Source: Ferruginibacter lapsinanis (GTDB lineage Bacteria; Bacteroidota; Bacteroidia; Chitinophagales; Chitinophagaceae). From it: a stretch of DNA of 64,000 bases. How positions within the stretch are numbered: position 1 is the first letter of the stretch; every line of letters begins with the position of its first letter. Below, in pieces: positions 41,496 to 50,345 of this stretch. The position numbers and the translations under genes were made by a program. The notes beneath the pieces are model-generated. The model was not told where the DNA came from. It was given only the letters and a program-made list of their open reading frames with translations, and did no database searches. The stretch spans positions 1,302,001 through 1,366,000 of the forward strand of contig NZ_CP086063.1 in the NCBI RefSeq assembly GCF_020783315.1. Reading direction: 5' to 3'.

Positions 41496-42086
41496 GTGAC
41501 TATACGACAAAAGTTTTTACAACTCGTTTACCCGATATGGATGTTCATTGCCAGGCTTAAACCAAGGGTGCAACCGGTTCAGGCAAATACAAGGTCGATT
41601 CAACCAATTGAGTCATTCTATAATTTAAAAGCCGTCCAAAATGACAGAGTGCTTTTTAGTTTTTCGTTATTGAAGAATAAAAAGGTATTGATTGTAAATA
41701 CGGCCTCTGATTGTGGCTATACCAACCAATACAGCGATCTGGAAAAATTATATCAGTTGCATAAAGATGAGTTGGTGATACTTGCCTTCCCGTCCAATAA
41801 TTTCAAAGGTCAGGAAAAAGGAACAGATGAAGAGATCCTTGTTTTTTGCAAAACCAATTTTGGAATTACTTTTCCCATCATGCAGAAAACAACTGTAACC
41901 AAAAGATCTGATCAGCATGAGGTATATCAATGGCTAACGGATGCAACAAAAAATGGCTGGAACAATCAGTGGCCAACATGGAATTTTTCTAAATATCTCA
42001 TCAATGAAAATGGTGTGCTGACACATTATTTTGAGCCATCCGTTTCTCCTTTGAGCGAAGAAGTAGAGCGTGCTATCAAAGCATAA
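41496..42086 (+). CDS. Glutathione peroxidase-family protein (Cys type) with an N-terminal anchor
   Basis: 196 residues from a GTG at 41496. A hydrophobic segment (FLQLVYPIWMFIARL) could be a signal anchor, followed by a linker and a thioredoxin-fold GPx domain. That domain has VLIVNTASDCGYTNQYSDLEKL with the catalytic Cys in place of Sec, LAFPSNNFKGQEKG with the Gln, and WPTWNFSKYLINENG with the Trp-Asn of the tetrad. Such enzymes usually take electrons from thioredoxin. An alternative ATG at 41541 lies in the anchor, so GTG was kept. It is divergent from tadA. Confidence 0.88.
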   Translation: MTIRQKFLQLVYPIWMFIARLKPRVQPVQANTRSIQPIESFYNLKAVQNDRVLFSFSLLKNKKVLIVNTASDCGYTNQYSDLEKLYQLHKDELVILAFPSNNFKGQEKGTDEEILVFCKTNFGITFPIMQKTTVTKRSDQHEVYQWLTDATKNGWNNQWPTWNFSKYLINENGVLTHYFEPSVSPLSEEVERAIKA

Positions 42087-42116
42087 TTTACCTATCTTAC
42101 ATAAAATGATTGCAAT

Positions 42117-42629
42117 ATGTTTTCGAAAGCTGATATTGAAAAATATTTTCTTGCAGAGAAAAATGAAAGTTTACTTTTTATCATTATCGGCATTGTGGCC
42201 ATTGTTGCTGCCTGTATCTTTTTCTTTTATTTGAAAACGAATTGGTATAAAGGAGCTGCTATCCCTTTTTTGATTGTAGGTATTATGCATTTGGTGGTAG
42301 GGTATACTGTTTACAAAAGGAGTGATGGCGATCGTCAACGGAATGTGTATGCATATGATCTAAATCCCGGAGAATTGAAAACAAAAGAATTGCCAAGAAT
42401 GGGAACAATATATAAAAATTTTGTTGTTTATCGGTATATAGAAATAGGCCTGTTATTGATTGGTCTATTACTGTTTTTTTATTTTAAAAATAATTTGGAT
42501 AAAACATTTTGGGTTGGGCTGGGTATTGCATTGGCAATAGAGGCTGCTGTAAGTCTCAGTGCTGATTATTTTGCGGAGAAGAGAGCAAAAGTGTATACTA
42601 AAGGTTTGATAGAGTTTGTAGAGAAGTAG
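42117..42629 (+). CDS. Integral membrane protein of unknown function
   Basis: 170 residues with four predicted helices (about 18-38, 46-65, 105-123, 130-150) and a cytosolic loop carrying YKRSDGDRQRNVYAYDLNPGEL. It ends with a charged tail FAEKRAKVYTKGLIEFVEK. I do not recognise the family. It starts 30 bp after the glutathione peroxidase gene, so the two may be co-transcribed, and it precedes the KdpDE-like operon across a 117-bp regulatory spacer. A role in redox or ion homeostasis would be a guess. Confidence 0.65.
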   Translation: MFSKADIEKYFLAEKNESLLFIIIGIVAIVAACIFFFYLKTNWYKGAAIPFLIVGIMHLVVGYTVYKRSDGDRQRNVYAYDLNPGELKTKELPRMGTIYKNFVVYRYIEIGLLLIGLLLFFYFKNNLDKTFWVGLGIALAIEAAVSLSADYFAEKRAKVYTKGLIEFVEK

Positions 42630-42637
42630 TTTCACCG

Positions 42638-42698
42638 TTTATAGCGCCCCGACCTTATTCTTTATAAAATCTTTATACTTAATTATAATAGTTTTATA
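42638..42698. promoter_or_regulatory. TTTATA repeats upstream of the KdpDE-kup operon, candidate KdpE-type boxes
   Basis: TTTATA occurs at 42638, 42661, 42672 and 42693. The last three are spaced 11 and 21 bp apart, about one and two helical turns, as OmpR-family regulators prefer. The AT-rich background makes chance repeats possible. Confidence 0.35.
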
Positions 42699-42719
42699 AT
42701 CTGCATATATCTTATAGTT

Positions 42720-42727
42720 TACTTTTG
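42720..42727 (+). promoter_or_regulatory. -7 box of the KdpDE-kup operon
   Basis: TACTTTTG matches TAnnTTTG, 19 bp before the kinase ATG, giving a very short leader. The TTTATA repeats lie just upstream. Confidence 0.5.
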
Positions 42728-42746
42728 TTATATCAAAGCAAAGTAG

Positions 42747-43832
42747 ATGACAAAATATCTTTTGCATAAAGTAAGTAAACTCAATCAGTATATTATAAGC
42801 GTACTGTTAATTTTAGCAGTGGCTGTATTTTGTCATTTCCTTTCTGCCTATATTGGTTATAGAGTGGTGGCATTTATTTTATTGGTAACTGTTTCTCTGC
42901 TTGCCATGGTGTTTGATATTTTGCCTGTTCTGTTGTCGGCTGCTCTCACTGCATTGATTTGGAACTTTTTTTTCATTCAACCTCTTTTCACTTTCAGGAT
43001 CACCTCTACAGAAGATAGGATATTGTTTTTGATGTATTTTTTAATAGCCTTAATAAATGCTGTGCTTACTTATAAAATAAGGCAGGTGGAAAAAATTGCT
43101 GCACAAAAAGAAGAAAAGGCAAATACTATAAAGTTATACAATACATTATTGAATTCTCTTTCGCATGAATTACGGACACCGATTGCTACTATCATTGCAG
43201 CTACAGATAATTTGCAAATGAATAGTAAAAATCTAACGCCATTGCAAAATTATGAGTTGGTAGATGAAATTTCCAAGGCGTCATTCCGGTTAAATAATCA
43301 GGTGGATAATTTATTGAATATGTCAAGAATAGACTCGGGAGTGATCCAACCTAAAAAAGATTGGTGCGATATAGAGGAACTCATTTACAGCACTGTGAAG
43401 AAGGTGGAAGTAAACAATAATCCGTCACAAAAAATAGCAATCAATATTAATCCATCTATTCCGCTTTTTAAAATAGATAAAGGGCTTCTGGAACAGGCTG
43501 TATATAATATTTTAAATAATGCTGTATTATATACAACAGCCAATTGCCGCATAGATATTGTAGCTCTTTGTAATACAGATCTTTTACAGATAATGATTGA
43601 AGATAATGGCGGAGGTTTTCCGGAGAATGAAATTGACAATGTGTTTGATAAATTTTATCGATTGAATAATAGTAAACCCGGGGGGACCGGGTTAGGTTTA
43701 TCTATTGTAAAAGGATTTATAGAAGCTATGGGAGGATCGGTGCATGTAGAAAATGTCAGTACGGGTGGAGCAAGGTTCACTATCAGCATAGCGGCCGAAA
43801 CATCTTACCTTAAAAATTTAAAAAATGAATAA
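42747..43832 (+). CDS. KdpD-like sensor histidine kinase lacking the KdpD/Usp input domains
   Basis: 361 residues: four membrane helices of the DUF4118 (KdpD transmembrane) type at about 15-110, a short linker coiled coil, HisKA with phosphoacceptor His140 in LLNSLSHELRTPIATI, and HATPase_c (NILNNAVLYT, MIEDNGGGFP, KPGGTGLGLSIVKGFI). E. coli KdpD is about 900 residues and begins with cytoplasmic KdpD and Usp domains, which are absent here. It overlaps the response regulator by 8 bp and leads into kup. A K+ or osmotic signal is inferred from this context. Confidence 0.88.
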   Translation: MTKYLLHKVSKLNQYIISVLLILAVAVFCHFLSAYIGYRVVAFILLVTVSLLAMVFDILPVLLSAALTALIWNFFFIQPLFTFRITSTEDRILFLMYFLIALINAVLTYKIRQVEKIAAQKEEKANTIKLYNTLLNSLSHELRTPIATIIAATDNLQMNSKNLTPLQNYELVDEISKASFRLNNQVDNLLNMSRIDSGVIQPKKDWCDIEELIYSTVKKVEVNNNPSQKIAININPSIPLFKIDKGLLEQAVYNILNNAVLYTTANCRIDIVALCNTDLLQIMIEDNGGGFPENEIDNVFDKFYRLNNSKPGGTGLGLSIVKGFIEAMGGSVHVENVSTGGARFTISIAAETSYLKNLKNE

Positions 43833-44511
43833 GGCAGAGATATTAGTAATTGACGACGAGGCAGCTATTCGTAAACTGTTGGAAATTACTTTGCAGAGTA
43901 ATGATTTTGCTGTAACACATGCCTCTACAGCAAAGGAGGGAATTGTCGTGGCAGCTAATCATCCTCCTGATCTCATCATCCTAGACCTTGGGTTACCTGA
44001 TGAGAGTGGGCATTCAGTTTTAGTGCAATTGAGAGAATGGTTTACCAATCCTATTATTATTTTATCAGCAATTAGCGATGAAGAGGATATTGTAAAAGCG
44101 TTGGACAATGGAGCAAATGATTATTTGATCAAACCATTTCGAACAGGAGAATTATTGGCACGAATTCGCTCAGCCTTACGGGGAAGTATAAATGCGGATA
44201 ATATGCCATTAATTAAATGCGGCAGTCTTCAAATAGATCTGCTGTCAAGGGTTGTCAAAAAAAATGATGAAATTGTAAAACTGACGGTTACGGAATACAA
44301 TTTACTTTCATTGTTTGCGAAAAATGAAGGAAAGGTTCTAACTCATCAATATTTATTGAAAGAAGTATGGGGGCCGGGTTATATCAATCAGTCGCAGTAT
44401 CTGAGAGTATTTATTGCACAACTAAGAAAAAAAATTGAAGCAGATGCCAACAGACCGGAGATCATTGTTACAGAATCCGGTATCGGTTATCGCTTTGTTG
44501 TAAAAGAATAA
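43825..44511 (+). CDS. KdpE-like OmpR-family response regulator
   Basis: 228 residues: receiver domain with the acidic pair in LVIDDEAA, phosphoacceptor Asp54 in LIILDLGLPDESG, the Lys in NDYLIKPF, then a winged-helix DNA-binding domain (LTVTEYNLLSLFAKNEGKVLTHQYLLKEVWG ... YLRVFIAQLRKKIEAD ... TESGIGYRF). The fold and the TE.GIGYRF ending fit KdpE. It is co-translated with the preceding kinase and followed 26 bp on by kup, its likely target. Confidence 0.92.
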   Translation: MNKAEILVIDDEAAIRKLLEITLQSNDFAVTHASTAKEGIVVAANHPPDLIILDLGLPDESGHSVLVQLREWFTNPIIILSAISDEEDIVKALDNGANDYLIKPFRTGELLARIRSALRGSINADNMPLIKCGSLQIDLLSRVVKKNDEIVKLTVTEYNLLSLFAKNEGKVLTHQYLLKEVWGPGYINQSQYLRVFIAQLRKKIEADANRPEIIVTESGIGYRFVVKE

Positions 44512-44537
44512 TCACAATCACATATTAATTTTTTAAG

Positions 44538-46520
44538 ATGAATTCAAATCATAAAAGTTTGAACAGGGTAACTATTGCCTCATTGTTAGTGGCTTTGGGA
44601 ATTATTTATGGAGATATTGGCACAAGCCCCTTGTATGTTTTAAAAGCTATTGTTGGTGACAGGCCAATTGATGAAACGCTTGTGTTTGGTGGTGTTTCAT
44701 TAGTATTTTGGACATTGTTTTTTCAAACTACTGTAAAATATATATGGCTTACGTTGAGGGCCGACAATCATGGGGAAGGAGGAGTTTTTTCTTTATTTGC
44801 TTTGGTAAAAAGATATAATAAAAGCTTGGCCATAATAACAATATTAGGCGCTACAACTTTGTTAGCAGATGGCATCATCACGCCGCCGATCTCTGTTGCA
44901 TCGGCAATCGAAGGGCTAGGCACTGTTAATGGATTAGAGCATATTTTTGCTCCTGGCAATACAATTACTGTAGGTGTTGTGATCGCAATTATCTCTTCGC
45001 TTTTCTTTTTTCAAAGATTTGGTACACAAAATATCGGCAAAGCATTTGGGCCGGTAATGACTATTTGGTTTACCATGTTATTGGTTGTTGGATGTAAAGA
45101 ACTGATCTATTATCCCAGTGTATTAAAATCTTTAAATCCATATTACGGTTACAAGTTATTGGTGCATTATCCAAAAGGGTTTTGGTTGTTGGGAGCAGTG
45201 TTCTTAGCTACAACAGGTGCAGAAGCTTTGTACAGCGACCTGGGGCATTGTGGTGTAAAAAATATACGCATTACGTGGATATTTGTAAAAACAAGCTTGG
45301 TAATAAATTATATTGGTCAGGCCGCATGGATCATGAATTTAAAATCGCCGACACTAAATGGGTTAAATCCATTTTTTGAAATGATGCCGCATTGGTTTTT
45401 AATACCCAGCATTATTATAGCTACATCCGCTACTATCATTGCATCTCAGGCGTTGATCAGTGGTTCGTTTACTTTAGTAAGCGAAGCAATGAATTTAAAC
45501 TTTTGGCCCAGAGTAACCGTAAGACAGCCATCGGATATTAAAGGACAAATTTATATCCCAAGTGTAAATACAATTCTTTGGTTTGGCTGTGTATTGATGA
45601 TCTTATATTTTAAAACTTCTTCATCAATGGAGGCTGCATATGGATTTTCAATAACCATTGCAATGATGATGACGACAGTGTTGCTCAATTTTTATCTGAA
45701 ATTCAGATTGAAATGGAATCAGGTATATGTTACGTTGGTTATCGGTTTGTTTGCAATTATTGAAACATCTTTTTTTATTGCCAATGTTGCCAAGATAAAA
45801 GAACGTTGGATGTTCTTGTTTTTCGAATTATTTATTTTTATGACGATGTATGTTTGGTATTATGCAAGAAAAATCAATAATCGGTTTACAAAGTTTGTTG
45901 ACTTGGGGAAGTATACACCCCAATTGATAGAATTAAGTGCAGATGATTCAATTCCGAAATTTTCCACACATCTTATTTATCTCACTAAAGCAAATAGCAG
46001 AACTCAGATCGAAGAAAAATTAATGAAATCAATTTTTTCTAAAAAACCAAAACGTGCGGATGTATATTGGTTCGTTCACATAAATCGTACAGAAGAGCCA
46101 TTTACGATGAGTTACGATGTATCTGAATTGGTAGACGATAAAGTGATAAAAGTAAATATCAATATCGGTTTCAGGATTCAGCCGAAAACAGAAATGTACT
46201 TTAAAAAAATTGTGCAGGAATTGGTTGCTAATAAAGAATTGAATTTGCATATCCGGCCGGATGGGTCGACAAAATATAACAGCGAACCGGATTTTAAATT
46301 TGTGGTCATTGAAAAATTTATTTCTGTAGAAAACGAATTTGCACTTAAAGACGGGCTTTTGCTGCAGGCCTATTTTAAACTTAAAAGTTTGGGCCAACGA
46401 GATGAAAAAGCATTTGGACTTGATAAAAATGATGTAGTGATTGAAGAAATTCCATTGGTGTACCAGTCAGCACAATCAATTGAATTAGTTCGGAATAATA
46501 AAGCGGAAACTGTGATGTAA
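44538..46520 (+). CDS. kup: Low-affinity K+ uptake protein Kup
   Basis: 660-residue K+/H+ symporter of the Kup/HAK/KT family. The signature GIIYGDIGTSPLYVLKAI lies near the N-terminus, followed by RADNHGEGGVFSLFALV, TTLLADGIITPPISVASAIEGL and the ALYSDLGHCG motif. There are about twelve helices, and the C-terminal cytosolic domain starts near residue 450. It is the third gene of the KdpDE-like unit, replacing the usual kdpFABC target. Its terminator overlaps the last codons of convergent dusB. Confidence 0.97.
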   Translation: MNSNHKSLNRVTIASLLVALGIIYGDIGTSPLYVLKAIVGDRPIDETLVFGGVSLVFWTLFFQTTVKYIWLTLRADNHGEGGVFSLFALVKRYNKSLAIITILGATTLLADGIITPPISVASAIEGLGTVNGLEHIFAPGNTITVGVVIAIISSLFFFQRFGTQNIGKAFGPVMTIWFTMLLVVGCKELIYYPSVLKSLNPYYGYKLLVHYPKGFWLLGAVFLATTGAEALYSDLGHCGVKNIRITWIFVKTSLVINYIGQAAWIMNLKSPTLNGLNPFFEMMPHWFLIPSIIIATSATIIASQALISGSFTLVSEAMNLNFWPRVTVRQPSDIKGQIYIPSVNTILWFGCVLMILYFKTSSSMEAAYGFSITIAMMMTTVLLNFYLKFRLKWNQVYVTLVIGLFAIIETSFFIANVAKIKERWMFLFFELFIFMTMYVWYYARKINNRFTKFVDLGKYTPQLIELSADDSIPKFSTHLIYLTKANSRTQIEEKLMKSIFSKKPKRADVYWFVHINRTEEPFTMSYDVSELVDDKVIKVNINIGFRIQPKTEMYFKKIVQELVANKELNLHIRPDGSTKYNSEPDFKFVVIEKFISVENEFALKDGLLLQAYFKLKSLGQRDEKAFGLDKNDVVIEEIPLVYQSAQSIELVRNNKAETVM

Positions 46521-46552
46521 AAAAATGTCCGATTAATTAATCGGACATTTTT
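46521..46552. terminator. Terminator of kup that also encodes the C-terminus of DusB
   Basis: A perfect 32-bp palindrome (16-bp arms, centre TTAATTAA) starts right after the kup stop and ends in a T-run. On the minus strand the same bases encode the last residues of DusB. Confidence 0.9.
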
Positions 46553-47573
46553 CATGATAATTTATCAATTCAATCGGCGTTTTTTCAAATTCATATCCGG
46601 CATATTTCGTTACGATTTCATCTAACACTGCATCAATTTCCTCAACAGTTTTTAACGTAACTAATTGCATGCGGTAATCTTTAATGCCTGGTAATCCTTT
46701 TAAGTAATTTGTATAATGACGACGCATTTCAAAAATGCCAACTACAGGTCCTTTCCATTCATAAGATTTGTGCAGATGTTTTTTACAAACTTCCACTCTG
46801 TCTTCAATACTTGGAGAAGGCAATATTTCTCCGGTTTTGATATAATGTTTGATCTCATCAAATATCCATGGGTAACCAATGGCAGCTCTGCCGATCATAA
46901 CACCATCCACTCCATATTTATTTTTATACTCGACAGCTTTTTGAGGACTATCAATGTCTCCGTTTCCAAAAATGGGTATTTTGATACGAGGATTGTTTTT
47001 TACTTTTCCTATCAATGTCCAATCGGCTTCCCCCTTATACATTTGAGCACGAGTACGGCCATGTATAGCTAATGCCTTAATGCCAACATCCTGTAATCTT
47101 TCAGCTACTTCTTCAATATTTAAATTGTTGTCATCCCAACCCAAACGGGTTTTAACAGTAACAGGTAAAGAAGTTGATTTTACAACAGCAGCGGTTAAAC
47201 GTACCATTAAATCAACATCTTTTAATACGCCGGCACCGGCACCTTTTAATGCCACTTTTTTTACAGGACAGCCAAAGTTTATATCTAACAGATCTGGGTT
47301 AGTTACATCAACAATCTTTGCAGCAAGTGCTAAACTCTCTTCATCACCACCAAATATTTGGATACCAACCGGTTTCTCGTAATCGAAAATGTCTAATTTT
47401 TTTCTGCTTTTAATAGCATCTCTTATCAATCCCTCGCTGCTGATGAATTCGGTATACATCAGATCGGCCCCCTTGTCCTTGCACACGGCACGGAAAGGAG
47501 GGTCGCTCACGTCTTCCATTGGGGCAAGAAGTAAAGGAAAATCAGACAATTGTATGTTACCTATTGTTGGCAT
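46533..47573 (-). CDS. dusB: tRNA-dihydrouridine synthase, DusB family
   Basis: FMN enzyme reducing uridine in tRNA D-loops. The 346 residues show LAPMEDVSDPPFR, IQIFGGDEES, the catalytic Cys102 in INFGCPVKKV, VTVKTRLGWDD, AIHGRTRAQMYKGEADW, IFGNGDI and the GVMIGRAAIGYPWIF signature. It starts at ATG 47573. The stop lies inside the kup terminator, so the final residues EKCPIN are hairpin-encoded. Specificity within the Dus family is assigned by overall resemblance. Confidence 0.95.
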   Translation of the reverse strand: MPTIGNIQLSDFPLLLAPMEDVSDPPFRAVCKDKGADLMYTEFISSEGLIRDAIKSRKKLDIFDYEKPVGIQIFGGDEESLALAAKIVDVTNPDLLDINFGCPVKKVALKGAGAGVLKDVDLMVRLTAAVVKSTSLPVTVKTRLGWDDNNLNIEEVAERLQDVGIKALAIHGRTRAQMYKGEADWTLIGKVKNNPRIKIPIFGNGDIDSPQKAVEYKNKYGVDGVMIGRAAIGYPWIFDEIKHYIKTGEILPSPSIEDRVEVCKKHLHKSYEWKGPVVGIFEMRRHYTNYLKGLPGIKDYRMQLVTLKTVEEIDAVLDEIVTKYAGYEFEKTPIELINYHEKCPIN

Positions 47574-47626
47574 TTGTAATTTGTAAGTTAAAATGAGTGT
47601 AAATTTACGCCTAAATAATTTTATAC

Positions 47627-48604
47627 ATGCAATACAAGAGCATAAAAGGTTATACCGGAGCCGCTCAATTAGGTATTTTATTGGCTTTTGTGGGGGCTGG
47701 TTTGCTGTTGGCGGGGGCTGTTCAAACGTATTTTGGGTATAGAGCTATAGGCACTAGTTCAGTGCCGTTTTCGCAGTTGGGGGATGCCATGTTAAAGGCG
47801 CTCATGAAACCTGAAAATGCAGTTTATATGCAGTTGTCACAAATATTTGGCACTTTTTTTCTGATGTTTGTTCCGTCAGCAGGCTTTATCTTATTATGTC
47901 ATAAAAAAATATCCTGGGCCGGTTTTACCAAGCATTTTAATTTATTTCAGATAGTACTGGCTTTCATAATCATTTTGTGCACCACCTTGTTTGCCAATCC
48001 GTTTGCTGATATGAGCAAAGCTGTGTTTGCCCATTTTCCTCATTGGGATATGCTGGCTAAAAATGCAGAAAAAATGTATAATGATGCCGTTGCGTCAATG
48101 AGCGGATTAAATACCTGGCCGCAATTTTTTGTAGGGATGTTTATTGTGGCATTTTTACCAGCCTTGTTCGAGGAATTATTTTTCAGAGGGACCATGCAGA
48201 ATTTTTTTATGCGTTGGTGGAAAAATCCAGTGCTGGCGATTGTAGTGACCTCTATTGTATTTAGTTTTATTCACGCCTCCTATTATTTATTCATCAGTCG
48301 TTTTATATTGGGCTGTGCACTTGGAATGCTTTTCTATTACAGTAAAAATATATGGGTGAATACATTTGCTCATTTTATGAACAACCTGATGGCACTGTCG
48401 CAATTATTTTATCTGAATAGAACAAAAGGAGGTAAAGTAGACGTAAACAATATGGATACACCAATGCCGCTATGGAGTTTGTTGATCGCCTCAGTGATAT
48501 TAGTGGCTTTATTTATTCTTTTTAAAAATATAAGTAAACACAATCGTGAAAAGATCGAATTAGCAGAAACTGAAACAAGCGCAGATAACGCAGTTATAGA
48601 GTAA
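47627..48604 (+). CDS. CPBP-family intramembrane metalloprotease (Abi/Rce1-like)
   Basis: 325 residues with about eight membrane helices. The CPBP motifs are present: Glu-Glu-x3-Arg in PALFEELFFRGTMQ (Glu182, Glu183, Arg187), FSFIHASYYLF with the second-motif His, and HFMNNLMAL. Family members cleave membrane peptides or give bacteriocin immunity. The substrate here is unknown. Cytidylyltransferase cdsA follows 13 bp on, and psd after that, so it belongs to a phospholipid-synthesis unit. Starts at ATG 47627. Confidence 0.9.
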   Translation: MQYKSIKGYTGAAQLGILLAFVGAGLLLAGAVQTYFGYRAIGTSSVPFSQLGDAMLKALMKPENAVYMQLSQIFGTFFLMFVPSAGFILLCHKKISWAGFTKHFNLFQIVLAFIIILCTTLFANPFADMSKAVFAHFPHWDMLAKNAEKMYNDAVASMSGLNTWPQFFVGMFIVAFLPALFEELFFRGTMQNFFMRWWKNPVLAIVVTSIVFSFIHASYYLFISRFILGCALGMLFYYSKNIWVNTFAHFMNNLMALSQLFYLNRTKGGKVDVNNMDTPMPLWSLLIASVILVALFILFKNISKHNREKIELAETETSADNAVIE

Positions 48605-48617
48605 GTACACAATTATT

Positions 48618-49316
48618 ATGGCATTAAATATCGACACCCTAAAAACAAGATCACTGACCGCAGTAGTATTTGTAGCTGTAATGCTGGCAGGCCTACTATG
48701 GAATTTCTGGAGTTTTTTAGTTTTATTCAGCATCATTCATATCGGGTGCTGGTATGAATTTATAAAATTGCACGAATTAATCACAAATAAAAAAAATAGC
48801 ATATATCTGTATTTAGGCATAGTTTATATTTCATTACCTATCATTTTGATGATGTTGTTGGGAATGCAATGGAAATCAACCGTTAGCACAGAAGCTTCGC
48901 AATCAAATTATACTTATCTATTTCCTTGTGCTATTATATTTTCTATCTGGATCAATGATACCATGGCATATATTGTAGGTTCATTGATCGGGAAAACACC
49001 ATTTTCAAAAATATCACCTAAAAAAACGTGGGAAGGAACAATTGGTGGAGTGCTCTTATGTGTTGTAGTGATAGCCTTACTCGGTTTTTATATTCCTGTT
49101 GCTAAAATTATCTCTGTGCAACATTGGATCGCTATAGCAGCTATTTGTGCTATTTTTGGTACTGCCGGCGATTTGCTTGAAAGTAAATTAAAACGCATGG
49201 CTAATGTGAAAGACAGTGGCAGCATTATGCCGGGACACGGCGGTTTTTTAGATAGATTCGATTCGATGTTAGTAGCTACACCATTTGTTTGGCTATATGT
49301 GCAATTATTCATTTAG
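48618..49316 (+). CDS. cdsA: Phosphatidate cytidylyltransferase (CDP-diglyceride synthase)
   Basis: Makes CDP-diacylglycerol from phosphatidate and CTP. The 232 residues are shorter than the 285 of E. coli, mainly by fewer N-terminal helices. Key motifs are intact: SKISPKKTWEGTIGG and the family signature SKLKRMANVKDSGSIMPGHGGFLDRFDSML with the acidic residues that bind Mg-CTP. It sits between the CPBP protease gene and psd, supplying the substrate for phosphatidylserine and then phosphatidylethanolamine synthesis. pssA is not in the window. Confidence 0.95.
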   Translation: MALNIDTLKTRSLTAVVFVAVMLAGLLWNFWSFLVLFSIIHIGCWYEFIKLHELITNKKNSIYLYLGIVYISLPIILMMLLGMQWKSTVSTEASQSNYTYLFPCAIIFSIWINDTMAYIVGSLIGKTPFSKISPKKTWEGTIGGVLLCVVVIALLGFYIPVAKIISVQHWIAIAAICAIFGTAGDLLESKLKRMANVKDSGSIMPGHGGFLDRFDSMLVATPFVWLYVQLFI

Positions 49317-49399
49317 TTGCAACCACTAAGTAATAAAAGCGTCAATTCTCCCTTGCCACATGCCTCTGGTGGCTTATATTTGCTGTTCAATTTTTTGAT

Positions 49400-50056
49400 A
49401 TGACGATTCACAGAGAAGGATATAAAAGTATTGCCATCGGCACGTTGATTTTTGGTGCTATCAATCTTATTTATTTTTATTTTTTTAGTGCAAGCTGCCA
49501 ATGGTTAGGTTGGGTGATATTTTTCGCTACACTTTTCCTGCTGCTGTTTCTTGTTTCATTCTTTAGAATCCCGAATCGAGCATTGACCATTAAAGATGGT
49601 GTTGTGGTAGCACCTGCAGATGGCAAAGTGGTTGTAATAGAGGAAGCTTTTGATGAGGAATATTTTAAGACAAAACGATTGCAGGTATCTATTTTTATGA
49701 GTCCTGCAAATGTGCATGTAAACAGGAACCCTATTAGTGGAGATGTGATCTATAATCAATATCATAAAGGAAAATATTTGGTGGCATGGCATCCAAAATC
49801 ATCTACAGAAAACGAAAGACACTCTGTGGTGATCAAAAAAGATAATACAGAGGTATTAGTAAAACAGATAGCAGGAGCTTTGGCGAAAAGAATTGTAAAC
49901 TATTTGCAGGTAGGTCAAAAAGTGAGTCAAACAGAAGAAATGGGCTTTATTAAATTTGGCAGCAGGGTAGATATGCTATTACCGGTTGGGACAAAAGTGA
50001 ATGTAGAGCTGAATCAAGTGGTACAAGGAGGGGTGACCATTATCGCTACTTTATAG
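49400..50056 (+). CDS. psd: Phosphatidylserine decarboxylase proenzyme, short (PSD-A) type
   Basis: Converts phosphatidylserine to phosphatidylethanolamine through a pyruvoyl group. The 218 residues show two N-terminal membrane helices, VVVAPADGKVVVIEE, the FMSPANVHVNRNPISGDV block and the self-cleavage site in IKFGSRVDMLLP, where the Ser after Gly becomes pyruvoyl. Length and the FGS(R/T)VD site fit the archaeal/short class. It starts 84 bp after cdsA. Confidence 0.96.
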   Translation: MTIHREGYKSIAIGTLIFGAINLIYFYFFSASCQWLGWVIFFATLFLLLFLVSFFRIPNRALTIKDGVVVAPADGKVVVIEEAFDEEYFKTKRLQVSIFMSPANVHVNRNPISGDVIYNQYHKGKYLVAWHPKSSTENERHSVVIKKDNTEVLVKQIAGALAKRIVNYLQVGQKVSQTEEMGFIKFGSRVDMLLPVGTKVNVELNQVVQGGVTIIATL

Positions 50057-50136
50057 GCTTATCCGAAGAATTTTAACAGTCATAACTTGGCTGCTACTCG
50101 TTTAGCTGTTATTTTTATACACTTAAAAAATACAAT

Positions 50137-50292
50137 ATGAAGAAAATGTTTTTATTAGCCACTGCTGCTTTATTGGTTACAGGTGTAACATTTGCCAATG
50201 ATGGGGGCAGAAAGAAAAAATGTGGTAAAGGAAAAAAATGTGCAAGCCATTCAAAAAGATGTTGTAAAAAATCTGCTACAGCAGCAATGTAA
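50137..50292 (+). CDS. Small secreted Cys/Lys-rich peptide (51 residues)
   Basis: An ATG at 50137 opens 51 codons ending in TAA at 50290-50292. Residues 1-20 are a clean signal peptide (MKKMFLLATAALLVTGVTFA). The mature part of about 31 residues has twelve Lys/Arg and four Cys (CGKGKKC, then RCCKK). It could bind metal or nucleic acid, or carry disulfides; similar short basic Cys peptides of unknown role occur in this phylum, to my recollection. It has its own terminator at 50317-50345 and follows psd by 80 bp. Confidence 0.7.
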   Translation: MKKMFLLATAALLVTGVTFANDGGRKKKCGKGKKCASHSKRCCKKSATAAM

Positions 50293-50316
50293 TTTTACAG
50301 CAGAAACTTATTTGGT

Positions 50317-50345
50317 CTTCCTGATTTCAGGAAGGCTTTTTATTA
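50317..50345 (+). terminator. Rho-independent terminator after the small Cys/Lys-rich peptide gene
   Basis: An 8-bp stem (CTTCCTGA and its complement) around TT, followed after GC by a T-run. It also lies at the 3' end of the convergent HAD gene. Confidence 0.8.
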
